Positions 26,094 through 35,003 of a DNA stretch of 64,000 bases are shown here, one piece after another (the stretch's first letter is position 1; each line of letters begins with the position of its first letter). The position numbers and the translations under genes are program-made. A model generated the notes under the pieces. That model made no database searches. It saw only the letters and a program-made list of their open reading frames with translations, and was not told the origin of the DNA. The DNA lies in assembly GCF_039908645.1 (NCBI RefSeq), contig NZ_CP150917.1:4785501-4849500 (forward strand), in the 5' to 3' direction. This DNA comes from Pseudomonas helvetica. Its GTDB lineage: Bacteria > Pseudomonadota > Gammaproteobacteria > Pseudomonadales > Pseudomonadaceae.

Positions 26094-27710
26094 ATGGCTA
26101 CGCCTTCCTTGACCGCCGCCTCCAACGCCCCCACCAGCAGTGCCGGCCCGCAACTCGATAAAAAACCCGGCGTATTGACCGCCGTGGTGTTTTTCGCGGT
26201 GCTGGCCATGGGGCTGCTGTTCACCGCCTACAGCCTGATGCACGACATGCATGACCTCGGCACCACGGTGACCACCTGGACGCCGTTTCTGCTGCTGGGT
26301 GTGGCGCTGTTGATTGCCTTGGGTTTTGAGTTCGTCAACGGCTTCCACGACACCGCCAACGCCGTGGCAACGGTGATTTACACCCATTCGCTACCGCCGC
26401 ATTTCGCGGTGGTCTGGTCGGGGATCTTCAACTTTCTCGGGGTGTTGCTGTCCAGCGGCGCCGTAGCCTTCGGCATCATCGCCTTGCTGCCGGTGGAGCT
26501 GATTCTGCAAGTCGGTTCAACCGCCGGTTTCTCGATGATCTTCGCCCTGCTGATCGCGGCAATCCTGTGGAACCTCGGCACGTGGTGGTTGGGCTTGCCG
26601 GCCTCGTCATCCCACACCTTGATCGGCTCGATCATCGGCGTCGGCGTCGCCAATGCGCTGATGCACGGACGCGACGGCACCAGCGGTGTCGACTGGGCGC
26701 AAGCCACCAAGGTCGGTTACGCGTTGCTGCTGTCACCACTGATCGGCTTCGCATTTGCCGCGCTGTTGCTGCTGGCGTTGCGCATCTTCGTCAAACATCG
26801 CGCGCTGTACAAAGCCCCCAAAGGCAACACTCCACCACCGTGGTGGATTCGCGGGATGTTGATCCTGACCTGCACCGGCGTGTCCTTCGCCCACGGCTCC
26901 AACGATGGCCAAAAAGGCATGGGCCTGATCATGCTGATTCTGGTCGGCACCCTGCCGATGGCCTATGCGCTGAACCGCACCATGCCAGCCGACCAGGCGT
27001 TGCAATTCGCCGCCGTGGCCGAAGTGACCCAGCAAGCGTTGGTCAGAAGTGCTCCGCTACCGGCCCCGGCCGACCCGCGCCCCGTGCTGTCCGAATACGT
27101 GCGCAGCAAGGAAGCGACACCGCAACTGATCCCTGCCCTCGCCGCCCTGGCGGGCAACATCGGCAACGAAGTGAAAGGTTATGGCTCGCTCGCCAAAGTC
27201 CCGGCGCAAGCCATGGGCAACGTGCGTAACGACATGTACCTGACCAGCGAAACCATTCGCCTGATGGACAAGAACAAGGTCGGCGACTTCGATGCCGACA
27301 CCACGGGCAAACTGCAATTGTTCAAACAGCAGATCGACAACGCCACGCGCTTCATTCCGCTGTGGGTGAAAATCGCCGTCGCGATTGCGCTGGGCCTGGG
27401 CACCATGGTCGGCTGGAAGCGCATTGTGGTCACGGTCGGTGAAAAGATCGGCAAGACCCACATGACCTACGCCCAGGGCGCCTCGGCAGAAACCGTGGCG
27501 ATGCTGACCATTGGCGCGGCGGACATGTTCGGCCTGCCGGTATCGACCACTCACGTGCTGTCCAGCGGCGTGGCCGGGACCATGGTGGCCAACGGCGGCG
27601 GCTTGCAGATGAAGACCATCCGCAACCTGCTGATGGCCTGGGTGCTGACCTTGCCGGCGGCGATTCTGCTGTCCGGTAGTCTGTACTGGTTGTTCACCCA
27701 ACTGTTCTGA
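26094..27710 (+). CDS. PiT-family inorganic phosphate transporter
   Basis: A 538-residue membrane carrier for phosphate with protons or cations. It has about ten membrane segments and two copies of the PHO4 signature: F-E-F-V-N-G-F-H-D-T-A-N-A-V-A-T in the N-terminal half and A-H-G-S-N-D-G-Q-K-G-M in the middle, with V-S-T-T-H-V-L-S-S near the C-terminus. A soluble insert lies between the halves (about 320-430). The ATG at 26094 is chosen because the frame upstream runs through the REPIN. It ends in a strong terminator. Confidence 0.93.
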   Translation: MATPSLTAASNAPTSSAGPQLDKKPGVLTAVVFFAVLAMGLLFTAYSLMHDMHDLGTTVTTWTPFLLLGVALLIALGFEFVNGFHDTANAVATVIYTHSLPPHFAVVWSGIFNFLGVLLSSGAVAFGIIALLPVELILQVGSTAGFSMIFALLIAAILWNLGTWWLGLPASSSHTLIGSIIGVGVANALMHGRDGTSGVDWAQATKVGYALLLSPLIGFAFAALLLLALRIFVKHRALYKAPKGNTPPPWWIRGMLILTCTGVSFAHGSNDGQKGMGLIMLILVGTLPMAYALNRTMPADQALQFAAVAEVTQQALVRSAPLPAPADPRPVLSEYVRSKEATPQLIPALAALAGNIGNEVKGYGSLAKVPAQAMGNVRNDMYLTSETIRLMDKNKVGDFDADTTGKLQLFKQQIDNATRFIPLWVKIAVAIALGLGTMVGWKRIVVTVGEKIGKTHMTYAQGASAETVAMLTIGAADMFGLPVSTTHVLSSGVAGTMVANGGGLQMKTIRNLLMAWVLTLPAAILLSGSLYWLFTQLF

Positions 27711-27724
27711 ACCCGACAACACGT

Positions 27725-27767
27725 AAAAAACTCCCGAACCGGGCAATCGGTTCGGGAGTTTTTTTAT
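27725..27767 (+). terminator. Intrinsic terminator of the phosphate transporter gene
   Basis: Arms AAAAAACTCCCGAACCG and CGGTTCGGGAGTTTTTTT around a short loop, 15 bases after the stop. Confidence 0.92.
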
Positions 27768-27919
27768 AAGAGCCATCAGCGGCGTGCTCACTCGACAGGC
27801 ATTTCGTCGCAAAATCAGTGGATTAAGCACTAATTGGTTCAGCACCCGCTGGATCGGGCTTCAGTTTGTTACCTTGGTGCCGACTCTTAAGAGACCCGAT
27901 GCATTCAGGAGGGGGAACC

Positions 27920-28786
27920 GTGAATCTGTACATCAATCAGCTGCAGAAGAAAGCTGACTTCAAAAGCGCCATCTACGCTGGCGATATCTTCCTGAACACC
28001 CAGCTCAACGCAGCGAAAGAACTCTGTGCTTTCGCTCAGGAAAGCATCACCGCCGCATTTGACGGCGAGACTGACCACCAGGCCCTGCACCGCCTGATGC
28101 CGGTGGAAGAGTTCGTGGTGCTGGTGACCCGCCTCAAAGGCCAGTTCACCAATAGCCTGCGGGCCAAAGAGTTGATCCGTGGTTTCACCGAAGAAATCGG
28201 TGCAGCCCCCGAAGAGTTCATCTTCGACGTGCCGCGGATTCGCGTCGTGCCCAACTACGATTACCTGCACGCCGGCGTCAGCTACGCCTACAAACCCCAT
28301 CGCGACACCTGGTACGGTGGCGTCGACTGCCAGATCAACACCTGGATGCCGGTTTATACGATCCAGCCGGACCAGACCATGATGATCAACCCGGCGTACT
28401 TCGATAAGCCGGTGAAGAACACCTCGGCGCAGTGGAGCCTCTCCGACTGGATCGACGTGCAACGCCAGCGCGCCAAGGACAACGTCAAGGAAGAGGCCCG
28501 TCAGCACCCGGTGCCAACCGAGGACATCGACGCGGCGTCCGAGATCCGCATTGCCGGCAACACCGCCGACATGCTGATTTTCTCGGGTTCACACCTGCAC
28601 GGCACGGTTCCCAATTACACCGAACAAACCCGCTTCAGCGTGGATTTCCGCCTGATGCACCTCGATGACCTGAAGCACAAGCGCGGCGCGATCAACGTCG
28701 ACAGCGCCTGCCCGGATGTCGGCGCCGGCTTCAAAGACTATTTCCACGCCCACGACTTCTCGAATTTCCAAGGAATCCAATCATGA
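27920..28786 (+). CDS. Fe(II)/2-oxoglutarate-dependent oxygenase-like protein, GTG start
   Basis: A 288-residue protein with a non-haem iron oxygenase layout. It has H-R-D-T-W (near 127-131) for the H-x-D pair, a second histidine in G-S-H-L-H-G-T-V-P (near 222-230), and the R-F-S-V-D-F-R strand that normally binds 2-oxoglutarate. The Asp is retained, so hydroxylation or desaturation is more likely than halogenation. The GTG at 27920 follows the very strong CAGGAGGGGG site; the frame upstream has no such signal. It overlaps the TylF-type methyltransferase in ATGA, so the two are coupled and probably modify the same molecule. The substrate is unknown. Confidence 0.7.
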   Translation: MNLYINQLQKKADFKSAIYAGDIFLNTQLNAAKELCAFAQESITAAFDGETDHQALHRLMPVEEFVVLVTRLKGQFTNSLRAKELIRGFTEEIGAAPEEFIFDVPRIRVVPNYDYLHAGVSYAYKPHRDTWYGGVDCQINTWMPVYTIQPDQTMMINPAYFDKPVKNTSAQWSLSDWIDVQRQRAKDNVKEEARQHPVPTEDIDAASEIRIAGNTADMLIFSGSHLHGTVPNYTEQTRFSVDFRLMHLDDLKHKRGAINVDSACPDVGAGFKDYFHAHDFSNFQGIQS

Positions 28787-29505
28787 CCAAGCGTCGCATT
28801 ACGCCTGCCGAGGCCCAATACAACGAAACCCGCGCAGGCGTTCTCAAGCGGGTCGACGCCGAGTACGTGGCCGACGCCCCATACGTGTTCGCCAACCGCA
28901 TCGGCGTGACCGCTGCGCTGTCGCGCATGGAGCTGTTCAAGAAGGTCGCCGAAATCCCGGGCGCGATCATCGAGTGCGGCGTGTACAAGGGCAACTCGCT
29001 GATGCTTTACATGCACCTGTCGATGATCCTGGAACCCTACGCGATCAACCGTTCGATCGTTGGCTTCGACACCTTCGAAGGCTTCCAGAGCATCAACAAG
29101 GACGAAGACCCGGCCGACGTCAACGAGAGCATGTTCTCCGATACCGACCAGTCGCTGATCCAGGACATGATCGACGCCAACGACCTGTTGCGTCCGGTCA
29201 ACCGCATCCCGCGTTGCGAACTGGTCAAGGGCGATATCTGCAAGACCGCGCCGGAGTGGGTCAAGACCCGTCCGGACCTGGTCGTGGCGATGCTGATCCT
29301 CGACACCGACCTGTATGAGTCGACCAAAGTCGCGCTGGAAACCTTCCTGCCGTACATGCCAAAAGGCGCCATCGTGGTATTGGACGAAGTCGCTTATCGC
29401 AACTTCCCAGGCGAAACCAAAGCCCTGCGCGAAGTGTTCGACCTGAACAAGATCGAGCTCAAGCGCCTGCCGTTCGACTCCTGCGTGGGTTACTTCCACA
29501 TCTGA
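28783..29505 (+). CDS. TylF/MycF-family O-methyltransferase
   Basis: A 240-residue SAM-dependent methyltransferase. Motif I is I-I-E-C-G-V-Y-K-G-N-S-L (near 64-75), followed by I-V-G-F-D-T-F-E-G-F for the acidic SAM loop, and L-I-L-D-T-D-L-Y-E-S-T with G-A-I-V-V-L-D-E for the metal-binding Asp residues, as in the sugar O-methyltransferases TylF and MycF. The start overlaps the upstream oxygenase stop. The substrate is likely a sugar or small-molecule glycoside by family, but nothing nearby makes one. It is followed by a REPIN, which closes the operon. Confidence 0.82.
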   Translation: MTKRRITPAEAQYNETRAGVLKRVDAEYVADAPYVFANRIGVTAALSRMELFKKVAEIPGAIIECGVYKGNSLMLYMHLSMILEPYAINRSIVGFDTFEGFQSINKDEDPADVNESMFSDTDQSLIQDMIDANDLLRPVNRIPRCELVKGDICKTAPEWVKTRPDLVVAMLILDTDLYESTKVALETFLPYMPKGAIVVLDEVAYRNFPGETKALREVFDLNKIELKRLPFDSCVGYFHI

Positions 29506-29513
29506 CGCATGAC

Positions 29514-29620
29514 CTTGTAGGAGCGGGGGGGGGCCTAGCTCTTGCCCGCGATAGCGATTTCACAGTCAACCGTTGCGTTGAATGTGAAATCGCTATCGTG
29601 GGCAAGCTCGGCTCCTGCAA
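29514..29620. repeat. REPIN of the GTAGGAGC type
   Basis: A long imperfect palindrome. Left arm CTTGTAGGAGC then CTTGCCCGCGATAGCGATTT; right arm AAATCGCTATCGTGGGCAAG then GGCTCCTGCAAG. It contains a run of nine G at 29525-29533. It lies between convergent genes. Confidence 0.85.
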
Positions 29621-29621
29621 G

Positions 29622-30518
29622 TCAGTGGGTTGCCTGGATCACCTGCCCCAGCCAGTCCATGAATGCCCGCACGCGTAATGGCAAATGCCGTTGCCGGGCA
29701 TAGAGCAGCGAAACCTCCATCGACGGTGCGTTGAACTGCGGCAAGACCGCTACCAATTCACCGCTAAGCAGGTACGACTGCATCCCCATCAGCGGCACCT
29801 GGATCAACCCGAAACCACCCAGACACGCGGACTCGTAAGCGTCGGTACTATTGACCGTCACACTGCCGCTCATCGGCATTCGATGCAGCGTGCCCTCCTC
29901 CTCGTACACAAAACCCTCCGAGCGCGCCCCCAGTACGCCGACGTAATGAACCAGCCGATGCTGCGCCAGGTCTTCGAGCCGCTGCGGCACACCATAGCGC
30001 TGCAGATAGGCCGGGCTGGCGCAGTTGACCATGGCAAAGTCGCACAGGTGACGAGCGACCACCGTTTGATCCGGTTGCGCGCCGACCCGCAGCACGCAAT
30101 CAAACCCTTCGCCGAGCAAATCGACCCGGCGGTCGGTGCTGCTGATTTCCAGTTCCAGATGAGGGTGCCGAGCCATGAACTCCGGCAGGCGCGGCATCAC
30201 CACCCGACGGGCCAGAATGTTCGGCATATCGATGCGAATCCGCCCGGTCAGCGAGGCTTCGTCCTGGCGAAACAGCCCTTCGATTTCATCCATGTGCGAC
30301 AGCAAATCCTTGCTGCGCTCGTACAAGACCAGCCCGTCCTGAGTTGCCTGAACCTTGCGCGTGGTGCGTTGCAGCAGGCGTGTACCGAGCAGGGCTTCCA
30401 GGGCCTGGACGTGTTCGGAAACAGTAGAACGGGGCAAGCCGAGGCTTTCGCCCGCGAGGGTGAAACTCGACATTTCGCTGACCCGGACGAAGGTGCGCAA
30501 CAGTTCCAGTTTGTTCAT
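29622..30518 (-). CDS. LysR-family regulator
   Basis: A 298-residue LysR regulator with a classic N-terminal helix-turn-helix: L-E-L-L-R-T-F-V-R-V-S-E, then S-F-T-L-A-G-E-S-L-G-L-P-R-S-T-V-S-E-H-V-Q-A-L-E. A substrate-binding domain follows. The ATG at 30518 gives the normal family length; the much longer open frame upstream crosses the divergent promoter and is not coding. It is divergent from the SDR gene 123 bases away and probably regulates it. Confidence 0.92.
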   Translation of the reverse strand: MNKLELLRTFVRVSEMSSFTLAGESLGLPRSTVSEHVQALEALLGTRLLQRTTRKVQATQDGLVLYERSKDLLSHMDEIEGLFRQDEASLTGRIRIDMPNILARRVVMPRLPEFMARHPHLELEISSTDRRVDLLGEGFDCVLRVGAQPDQTVVARHLCDFAMVNCASPAYLQRYGVPQRLEDLAQHRLVHYVGVLGARSEGFVYEEEGTLHRMPMSGSVTVNSTDAYESACLGGFGLIQVPLMGMQSYLLSGELVAVLPQFNAPSMEVSLLYARQRHLPLRVRAFMDWLGQVIQATH

Positions 30519-30641
30519 GGGGGGGCCACTCTTTATTGTTCGGTTATTCCGACCAGTGATTCCGATTACAGCCTGTTTATCACCACAATACGGATAAATA
30601 AACTTTCTCCCATCATCACTCACTGCTCTGGAGAACGTCCC

Positions 30642-31400
30642 ATGAACCGCAAAATCGCATTGATCACCGGCGCCAGCCGTGGCCTTGGCAAAAGCACCGC
30701 CCTGCATCTGGTGACTCAGGGCATCGACATTATCGGCACCTACAACAGCCGCGCCGATGAAGCCCAGGCGCTGGTCGCGCAGATCGAAAGCCTTGGTGGT
30801 CGCGCCGCCATGCTGCAACTCGACGTCGGCCAGAGTGAAGGTTTCGGTGCCTTCACCACAGAGGTCGGGAAGGTTCTGAAAAATCACTTCGATTGCCAGC
30901 ACTTCGACTTTCTGATCAACAACGCCGGGGTCGGCGTGCACGCGAACTTCGCCGACACCACCGTCGAGCAGTTCGATCTGCTGATGAACATTCACCTGAA
31001 GGGGCCGTTTTTCCTGACCCAAAACCTGCTGCCGCTGCTGAATGACGGTGGCCGGATCATCAATATTTCCAGTGGCCTGACCCGCTTCAGCCTGCCGGGT
31101 TACGGCGCCTATGCAGCGATGAAAGGGGCGATGGAAGTGCTGACGCGTTACCAGGCCAAGGAACTCGGCGCGCGCAACATTGCGGTGAACATCCTGGCAC
31201 CGGGCGCCATCGAAACCGACTTCGGCGGCGGTGCGGTGCGCGATAACGCGGACATCAATCAACTGGTGGCCAGCAATACGGCGCTGGGTCGCGCCGGCAA
31301 ACCTGACGACATTGGCGCCGCCATTGCCCTACTGCTGGCGCCGGGTGGCCAATGGATCAATGGGCAGCGGGTCGAAGCGTCGGGCGGGATGTTTTTGTAA
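30642..31400 (+). CDS. SDR-family NAD(P)-dependent oxidoreductase
   Basis: A 252-residue short-chain dehydrogenase. It has the cofactor motif T-G-A-S-R-G-L-G-K (10-18), N-N-A-G-V-G, the catalytic Ser in I-S-S-G-L-T and Y-x-x-x-K in Y-A-A-M-K-G-A-M. The C-terminal G-Q-R-V-E-A-S-G-G-M-F is typical of the classical group. CTGGAGAACG precedes the start. The substrate is unknown. Paired with the divergent LysR gene. Confidence 0.92.
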   Translation: MNRKIALITGASRGLGKSTALHLVTQGIDIIGTYNSRADEAQALVAQIESLGGRAAMLQLDVGQSEGFGAFTTEVGKVLKNHFDCQHFDFLINNAGVGVHANFADTTVEQFDLLMNIHLKGPFFLTQNLLPLLNDGGRIINISSGLTRFSLPGYGAYAAMKGAMEVLTRYQAKELGARNIAVNILAPGAIETDFGGGAVRDNADINQLVASNTALGRAGKPDDIGAAIALLLAPGGQWINGQRVEASGGMFL

Positions 31401-31412
31401 TCAGGATTAAAA

Positions 31413-31439
31413 GATCGTCCGGACGCGGTTCGGACGATC
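31413..31439. terminator. Intergenic hairpin between convergent SDR and PACE genes
   Basis: Arms GATCGTCCG and CGGACGATC around a 9-base loop. Flanked by short A/T-rich stretches on both sides, so it may serve both converging transcripts. Confidence 0.7.
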
Positions 31440-31446
31440 CTGGCTT

Positions 31447-31884
31447 TTATCCCTCGCAAGACTCGCGCATTACCAGTCGCTCACGCACCACGTCATACGC
31501 CCAGTGGTAGAGGTAGGTGTACGGCAGGAAAAACAGCAACACGCCGATGTCCAGAATCAACGCCTGCAACAGGCTGACGTTCAGCCACCAGGCAATCAGC
31601 GGCACGCTGACCGCCACCAGCCCCCCTTCGAACAGCAAAGCGTGCACGACTCGGGTAGCGGCGCTGTGGGTAAGCGCCAGATGCTTGAGCAGACGGTCGA
31701 ACAAACCGTTGAACAACACGTTCCAGGCCAAGGCGATCAGACCGATAGCAATGGTCACGGCGCCCATCTCGACCATCGGCTTGTCCATCAGCCACGCCAG
31801 CAATGGTGTACACAGCATGACCGCCAGCAGCTCGAAGCCAATGGCCTGAAAAACACGTTCGGTAAAGGATTTGTTGGTGCTCAT
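31447..31884 (-). CDS. PACE-family efflux transporter
   Basis: A 145-residue inner-membrane protein with four membrane helices arranged as two related pairs, typical of the proteobacterial antimicrobial compound efflux family. The first pair contains R-V-F-Q-A-I-G-F-E and the conserved W-N; the second begins R-V-V-H-A-L-L-F-E-G-G and ends Y-T-Y-L-Y-H-W-A-Y-D. Members export chlorhexidine, acriflavine or short diamines; the native substrate here is unknown. Two ATGs lie side by side at 31887 and 31884; the second has better spacing from AGGGAGC. It is divergent from a LysR gene that probably controls it, as in other PACE loci. Confidence 0.9.
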   Translation of the reverse strand: MSTNKSFTERVFQAIGFELLAVMLCTPLLAWLMDKPMVEMGAVTIAIGLIALAWNVLFNGLFDRLLKHLALTHSAATRVVHALLFEGGLVAVSVPLIAWWLNVSLLQALILDIGVLLFFLPYTYLYHWAYDVVRERLVMRESCEG

Positions 31885-31973
31885 CATCAAGCTCCCTGGG
31901 TGAATGTGGTTGCCATCATCTACCACCACACCGATACTTCATAACTAGTAACCATCGATCAAGGCGATAGTTC

Positions 31974-32828
31974 ATGGCCTCACATGAAGTGCTGCTGGCG
32001 TTTGTCCAGGCAGCGACCCAAGGCTCGTTTTCTGCGGCGGCGCGAAAACTCGGCAAGAGCCAGTCGACCATCAGCGCGGCGGTTGCCAGCCTGGAAATCG
32101 ACCTGAACGTGACACTCTTCGATCGCAGCAGCCGCAAGCCCAGACTGACCTCGGCCGGGCATGTCATGCTGCAACGCGCCGAAGACATTCTGGCCGCCAC
32201 CAGCCGCCTGGAAATGACCGCCGCGCAACTGTCCCAAGGCGTTGAGGCGAAGCTGACGGTGGCGATTTCCGACACCTACCAGTCCGATCGTTTTGAAGCC
32301 GCGTTGAGTGACTTCGAGCAGCGCTACCCGGACCTGGAACTCGAATGCCTGATTGCCGAGTGCGACGATTTGATCGCCCTGGTGCAACGCGGGCGCGCGC
32401 ATATCGCCTTCGCCGAAATGCAGTCCGACTACCCGGCCGACCTGAACAGTGCGACGGTCGACGAGCGCACGGAAATTGCCTTGTTCGTGTCGACCGAACA
32501 TCCGCTGGCGGCGCTGCAAAAAGTCGATAAGGAAACGTTGCAGCAGCACCGTGAATTGCGCCTGGCAACCATCATCAATCCCTACGAAACCCGTGCCCAA
32601 GGCCGAGTCTGGTCGGCGCCCAGTTACCTGATGCTGCTGGAAATGGCCCAAGGCGGTTTTGGTTGGGCGCCCTTGCCACGTTGGTTGGTCGGGCGTTTTG
32701 GAGCGGGCTCGTTACAGGAACTCAAGGTCCGCGGCTGGCCGAAACCGGTGTCGGTCGACGCCCTTTGGTCACGCCTGCATCCGCCTGGGCCGGCGGGGAG
32801 CTGGTTGCTGGCAAAGATGCTGGAGTGA
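31974..32828 (+). CDS. LysR-family regulator next to the PACE exporter
   Basis: A 284-residue LysR regulator. The helix-turn-helix is V-L-L-A-F-V-Q-A-A, then G-S-F-S-A-A-A-R-K-L-G-K-S-Q-S-T-I-S-A-A-V-A-S-L-E, with a normal effector domain. It is divergent from the PACE gene with 89 bases between, so regulation of efflux is likely. The stop is followed directly by the long palindromic region. Confidence 0.92.
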   Translation: MASHEVLLAFVQAATQGSFSAAARKLGKSQSTISAAVASLEIDLNVTLFDRSSRKPRLTSAGHVMLQRAEDILAATSRLEMTAAQLSQGVEAKLTVAISDTYQSDRFEAALSDFEQRYPDLELECLIAECDDLIALVQRGRAHIAFAEMQSDYPADLNSATVDERTEIALFVSTEHPLAALQKVDKETLQQHRELRLATIINPYETRAQGRVWSAPSYLMLLEMAQGGFGWAPLPRWLVGRFGAGSLQELKVRGWPKPVSVDALWSRLHPPGPAGSWLLAKMLE

Positions 32829-33166
32829 AACAGGGTGTTGGGCGCCCCCGTACCCGAATCCTCATCCATATCCGTAACCTGCATCCCGTATCCGTAATCT
32901 GCATCCCGTATCCGTAGCAGCTGCCGAGCCCGCGAGGCTGCGTTCGAGGACGAAGTCCTCGCAAATCCTGCGCACGCGGTTTGCCTGGAAGAACGCGTTG
33001 CCTGATTCACGACCGCTTCGCGGCCGAACGCAGCCTCGCGGGCTCGGCAGCTGCTACGGATACGGGATACGGATGCGGATGCGGATGCCGATGCGAATGC
33101 CGATGCGGGATACGAATACGGATGCGGGATCGGATACAGATACGGATGAGGTGTGCGGTGCGGCCA
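32829..33166. repeat. Large palindromic repeat with REP arms and hexamer arrays
   Basis: Gene-free. Two perfect 44-base inverted arms lie at 32903-32946 and 33025-33068, separated by 78 bases. The core reads GCAGCTGCCGAGCCCGCGAG and belongs to a Pseudomonas REP type. Outside the arms, short degenerate repeats continue on both sides in mirror orientation: ATCCGTA and GCATCCCGT units on the left (32865-32902), GGATGC, CGATGC and GGATAC units on the right (33069-33150). The whole is thus a ~300-base imperfect palindrome. Confidence 0.85.
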
Positions 33167-34402
33167 TCATTTGAGTTCAGTCAAACGCCGCTCGATAAAC
33201 CGTCGCTCCGGTTCTTGCCGGGTCAGTTCAAGGGCGCGCAAATAAGCCGCCCTTGCCTCTTCAACACGTCCCAGTTGCCGACAGAACTCGGCGCGCGCCG
33301 AATGGGCCAGGTGATAGTCAAGCAGCTCGCCTCGCTGCAGAATCCCTTCGACCAGCGTCAACCCCGCCAGCGGCCCATCGCGCCGGGACAGCGCCGCCGC
33401 GCGATTGAGTTCAATCACCGGCGAAGGCTGCACTCGCAGCAACACGTCATACAGCCCGACAATCTGCGGCCAATCGGTTTGCTCGGCCGTTACGGCTTCG
33501 GCATGCACTGCCGAGATCGCGGCTTGCAGGCAATAAGGTCCAAAGCCACGCGTGCTCAACGCGCGCTCGATCAAGGCACAGCCTTCGGCAATCATCTGGG
33601 TATTCCACAGCGAACGATCCTGCTCATCGAGCACGATCAACTCACCCGACGCCGAGGTTCTGGCCGGGCGTCGCGATTCATTGAGCAGCATCAGCGCCAG
33701 CAGCCCCATCACTTCTGCTTCCGGTAACAGCTCCATCAACAAGCGGCCGAGACGGATTGCTTCGCGGGTCAGGTCTTCACGGGTCAGCTCACTGCCGACC
33801 GACGCCGAATACCCTTCGTTGAACACCAGGTAAATCACCCGCAATACGCTGTCGAGGCGCTCGGGCAATTCGGCAACGGAAGGCACTTGATAGGGGATTT
33901 TCGCGTCACGGATTTTGCTTTTGGCACGCACGATGCGCTGAGCGATGGTGGACGGTGCAACGAGAAACGCCCGGGCGATTTCCTCAGTGGTCAGGTCGCA
34001 GACTTCGCGCAGCGTCAACGGCACCTGCGAATCCGCCGCAAGGGCCGGGTGGCAGCAGGTGAAGATCAGCCGCAAGCGATCGTCTTCCACATCCTCAGCA
34101 CTCCAGTCGGTCTCTTCGAGCTCTTCCAGCTGCGCCACCAACGCCGCTTGGGAGGCGGCAAATCGTGCCCGACGACGCAAACCGTCAATGGCCTTGAAAC
34201 GCCCGGTCGACACCAGCCAGGCGCGTGGATTATCGGGCACGCCATCGCGCTGCCAGCGTTCGACTGCGACAAAGAAGGCTTCATGCAAAGCCTCTTCGGC
34301 AAGGTCGAAATCCCCCAGCAAGCGAATCAACGTGGCGAGGATGCGCCGCGATTCGTTGCGATAAACCGCCTCGACCAGCGCCTTGACCGACTCGCCCGGC
34401 AT
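33167..34402 (-). CDS. ECF sigma factor with TPR-like extension (ECF42 type)
   Basis: A 411-residue ECF sigma factor. Region 2 is near 15-85 (L-G-D-F-D-L-A-E-E-A-L-H-E-A-F with R-A-W-L-V-S-T-G-R-F-K-A-I-D) and region 4 near 120-170 (L-T-L-R-E-V-C-D-L-T-T-E-E-I-A-R-A-F-L). It is about twice the length of a simple ECF factor: a C-terminal helical TPR-like region (about 180-411) follows, typical of ECF42. These factors have no membrane anti-sigma and instead are encoded with DGPF/YCII-type proteins. The upstream gene is exactly such a protein, 19 bases away. The signal is unknown. Confidence 0.92.
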   Translation of the reverse strand: MPGESVKALVEAVYRNESRRILATLIRLLGDFDLAEEALHEAFFVAVERWQRDGVPDNPRAWLVSTGRFKAIDGLRRRARFAASQAALVAQLEELEETDWSAEDVEDDRLRLIFTCCHPALAADSQVPLTLREVCDLTTEEIARAFLVAPSTIAQRIVRAKSKIRDAKIPYQVPSVAELPERLDSVLRVIYLVFNEGYSASVGSELTREDLTREAIRLGRLLMELLPEAEVMGLLALMLLNESRRPARTSASGELIVLDEQDRSLWNTQMIAEGCALIERALSTRGFGPYCLQAAISAVHAEAVTAEQTDWPQIVGLYDVLLRVQPSPVIELNRAAALSRRDGPLAGLTLVEGILQRGELLDYHLAHSARAEFCRQLGRVEEARAAYLRALELTRQEPERRFIERRLTELK

Positions 34403-34421
34403 CAGTTTGCCATGCCTGTAA

Positions 34422-34769
34422 TCATCCTAGGTTCAACTCACGGACGGGTCGTACTTCAACGCTGCCGACCCGAGCTGCCGGGATGTTGCCGGCGACCTGA
34501 ATGGCCTCGTTCAGGTCCTTCGCATCGATCAGGTAAAAACCGGCCAGTTGCTCCTTGGTTTCGGCGAACGGGCCATCGGTGATCGACAGCTTGCCGCCGC
34601 GCATACGCACCGTGGTGGCGGTCTGAACGGATTCCAGCGCCTCGGCGGCGAGCATCCGGCCGCTGCCCTGAACCGACTCGGCATAGGCTATGCACTCGGC
34701 GTCATGGGGACTGTCGGGCGAGGTATGCAGGAGCTGTTCGTCGCTGTAGACCAGGCATAGGTATTTCAT
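34422..34769 (-). CDS. DGPF/YCII-domain protein, partner of the ECF42-type sigma factor
   Basis: A 115-residue dimeric alpha-beta-barrel protein. It contains the hallmark D-G-P-F in S-I-T-D-G-P-F-A-E-T-K-E-Q-L-A-G-F (near 64-80) after M-K-Y-L-C-L-V-Y. The ATG at 34769 follows GGAGAGTCTT. Genes of this family are found beside ECF42 sigma factors and are thought to belong to the same response. It is the first gene of the two-gene operon. Confidence 0.92.
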   Translation of the reverse strand: MKYLCLVYSDEQLLHTSPDSPHDAECIAYAESVQGSGRMLAAEALESVQTATTVRMRGGKLSITDGPFAETKEQLAGFYLIDAKDLNEAIQVAGNIPAARVGSVEVRPVRELNLG

Positions 34770-35003
34770 AAGACTCTCCGTCATCAGGCTGATCAACTAT
34801 GGCTGCAGATTGAGCATTTGGCGAAAATCCCGACGATCAGGGTGGCCGCTTGAACAGCGTCTGAACATCAGTGTGCTTTTTGTGTGAAGACACTCTTAGT
34901 CGTCTGGCGACGAGCCAAATCGACCGCTCAAATAAAATAAATGTCGAAGAGACAAACTGGCTAAAATCCGCAGTTCACCTTTGTCGGACCACGGACACCG
35001 CCA

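Noticed and set aside
25341..26387. 348-codon minus frame across zntB, the REPIN and the phosphate transporter start
   Set aside because: Spans two real genes and a repeat; composition is not protein-like.
29685..31400. 571-codon frame extending the SDR gene upstream
   Set aside because: The upstream part is antisense to the LysR gene; the SDR start at 30642 has its own ribosome site.
32849..33150. Possible CRISPR array in the ATCCGT repeat region
   Set aside because: Units are 6-7 bases, degenerate and mirrored, with no regular spacers and no cas genes.
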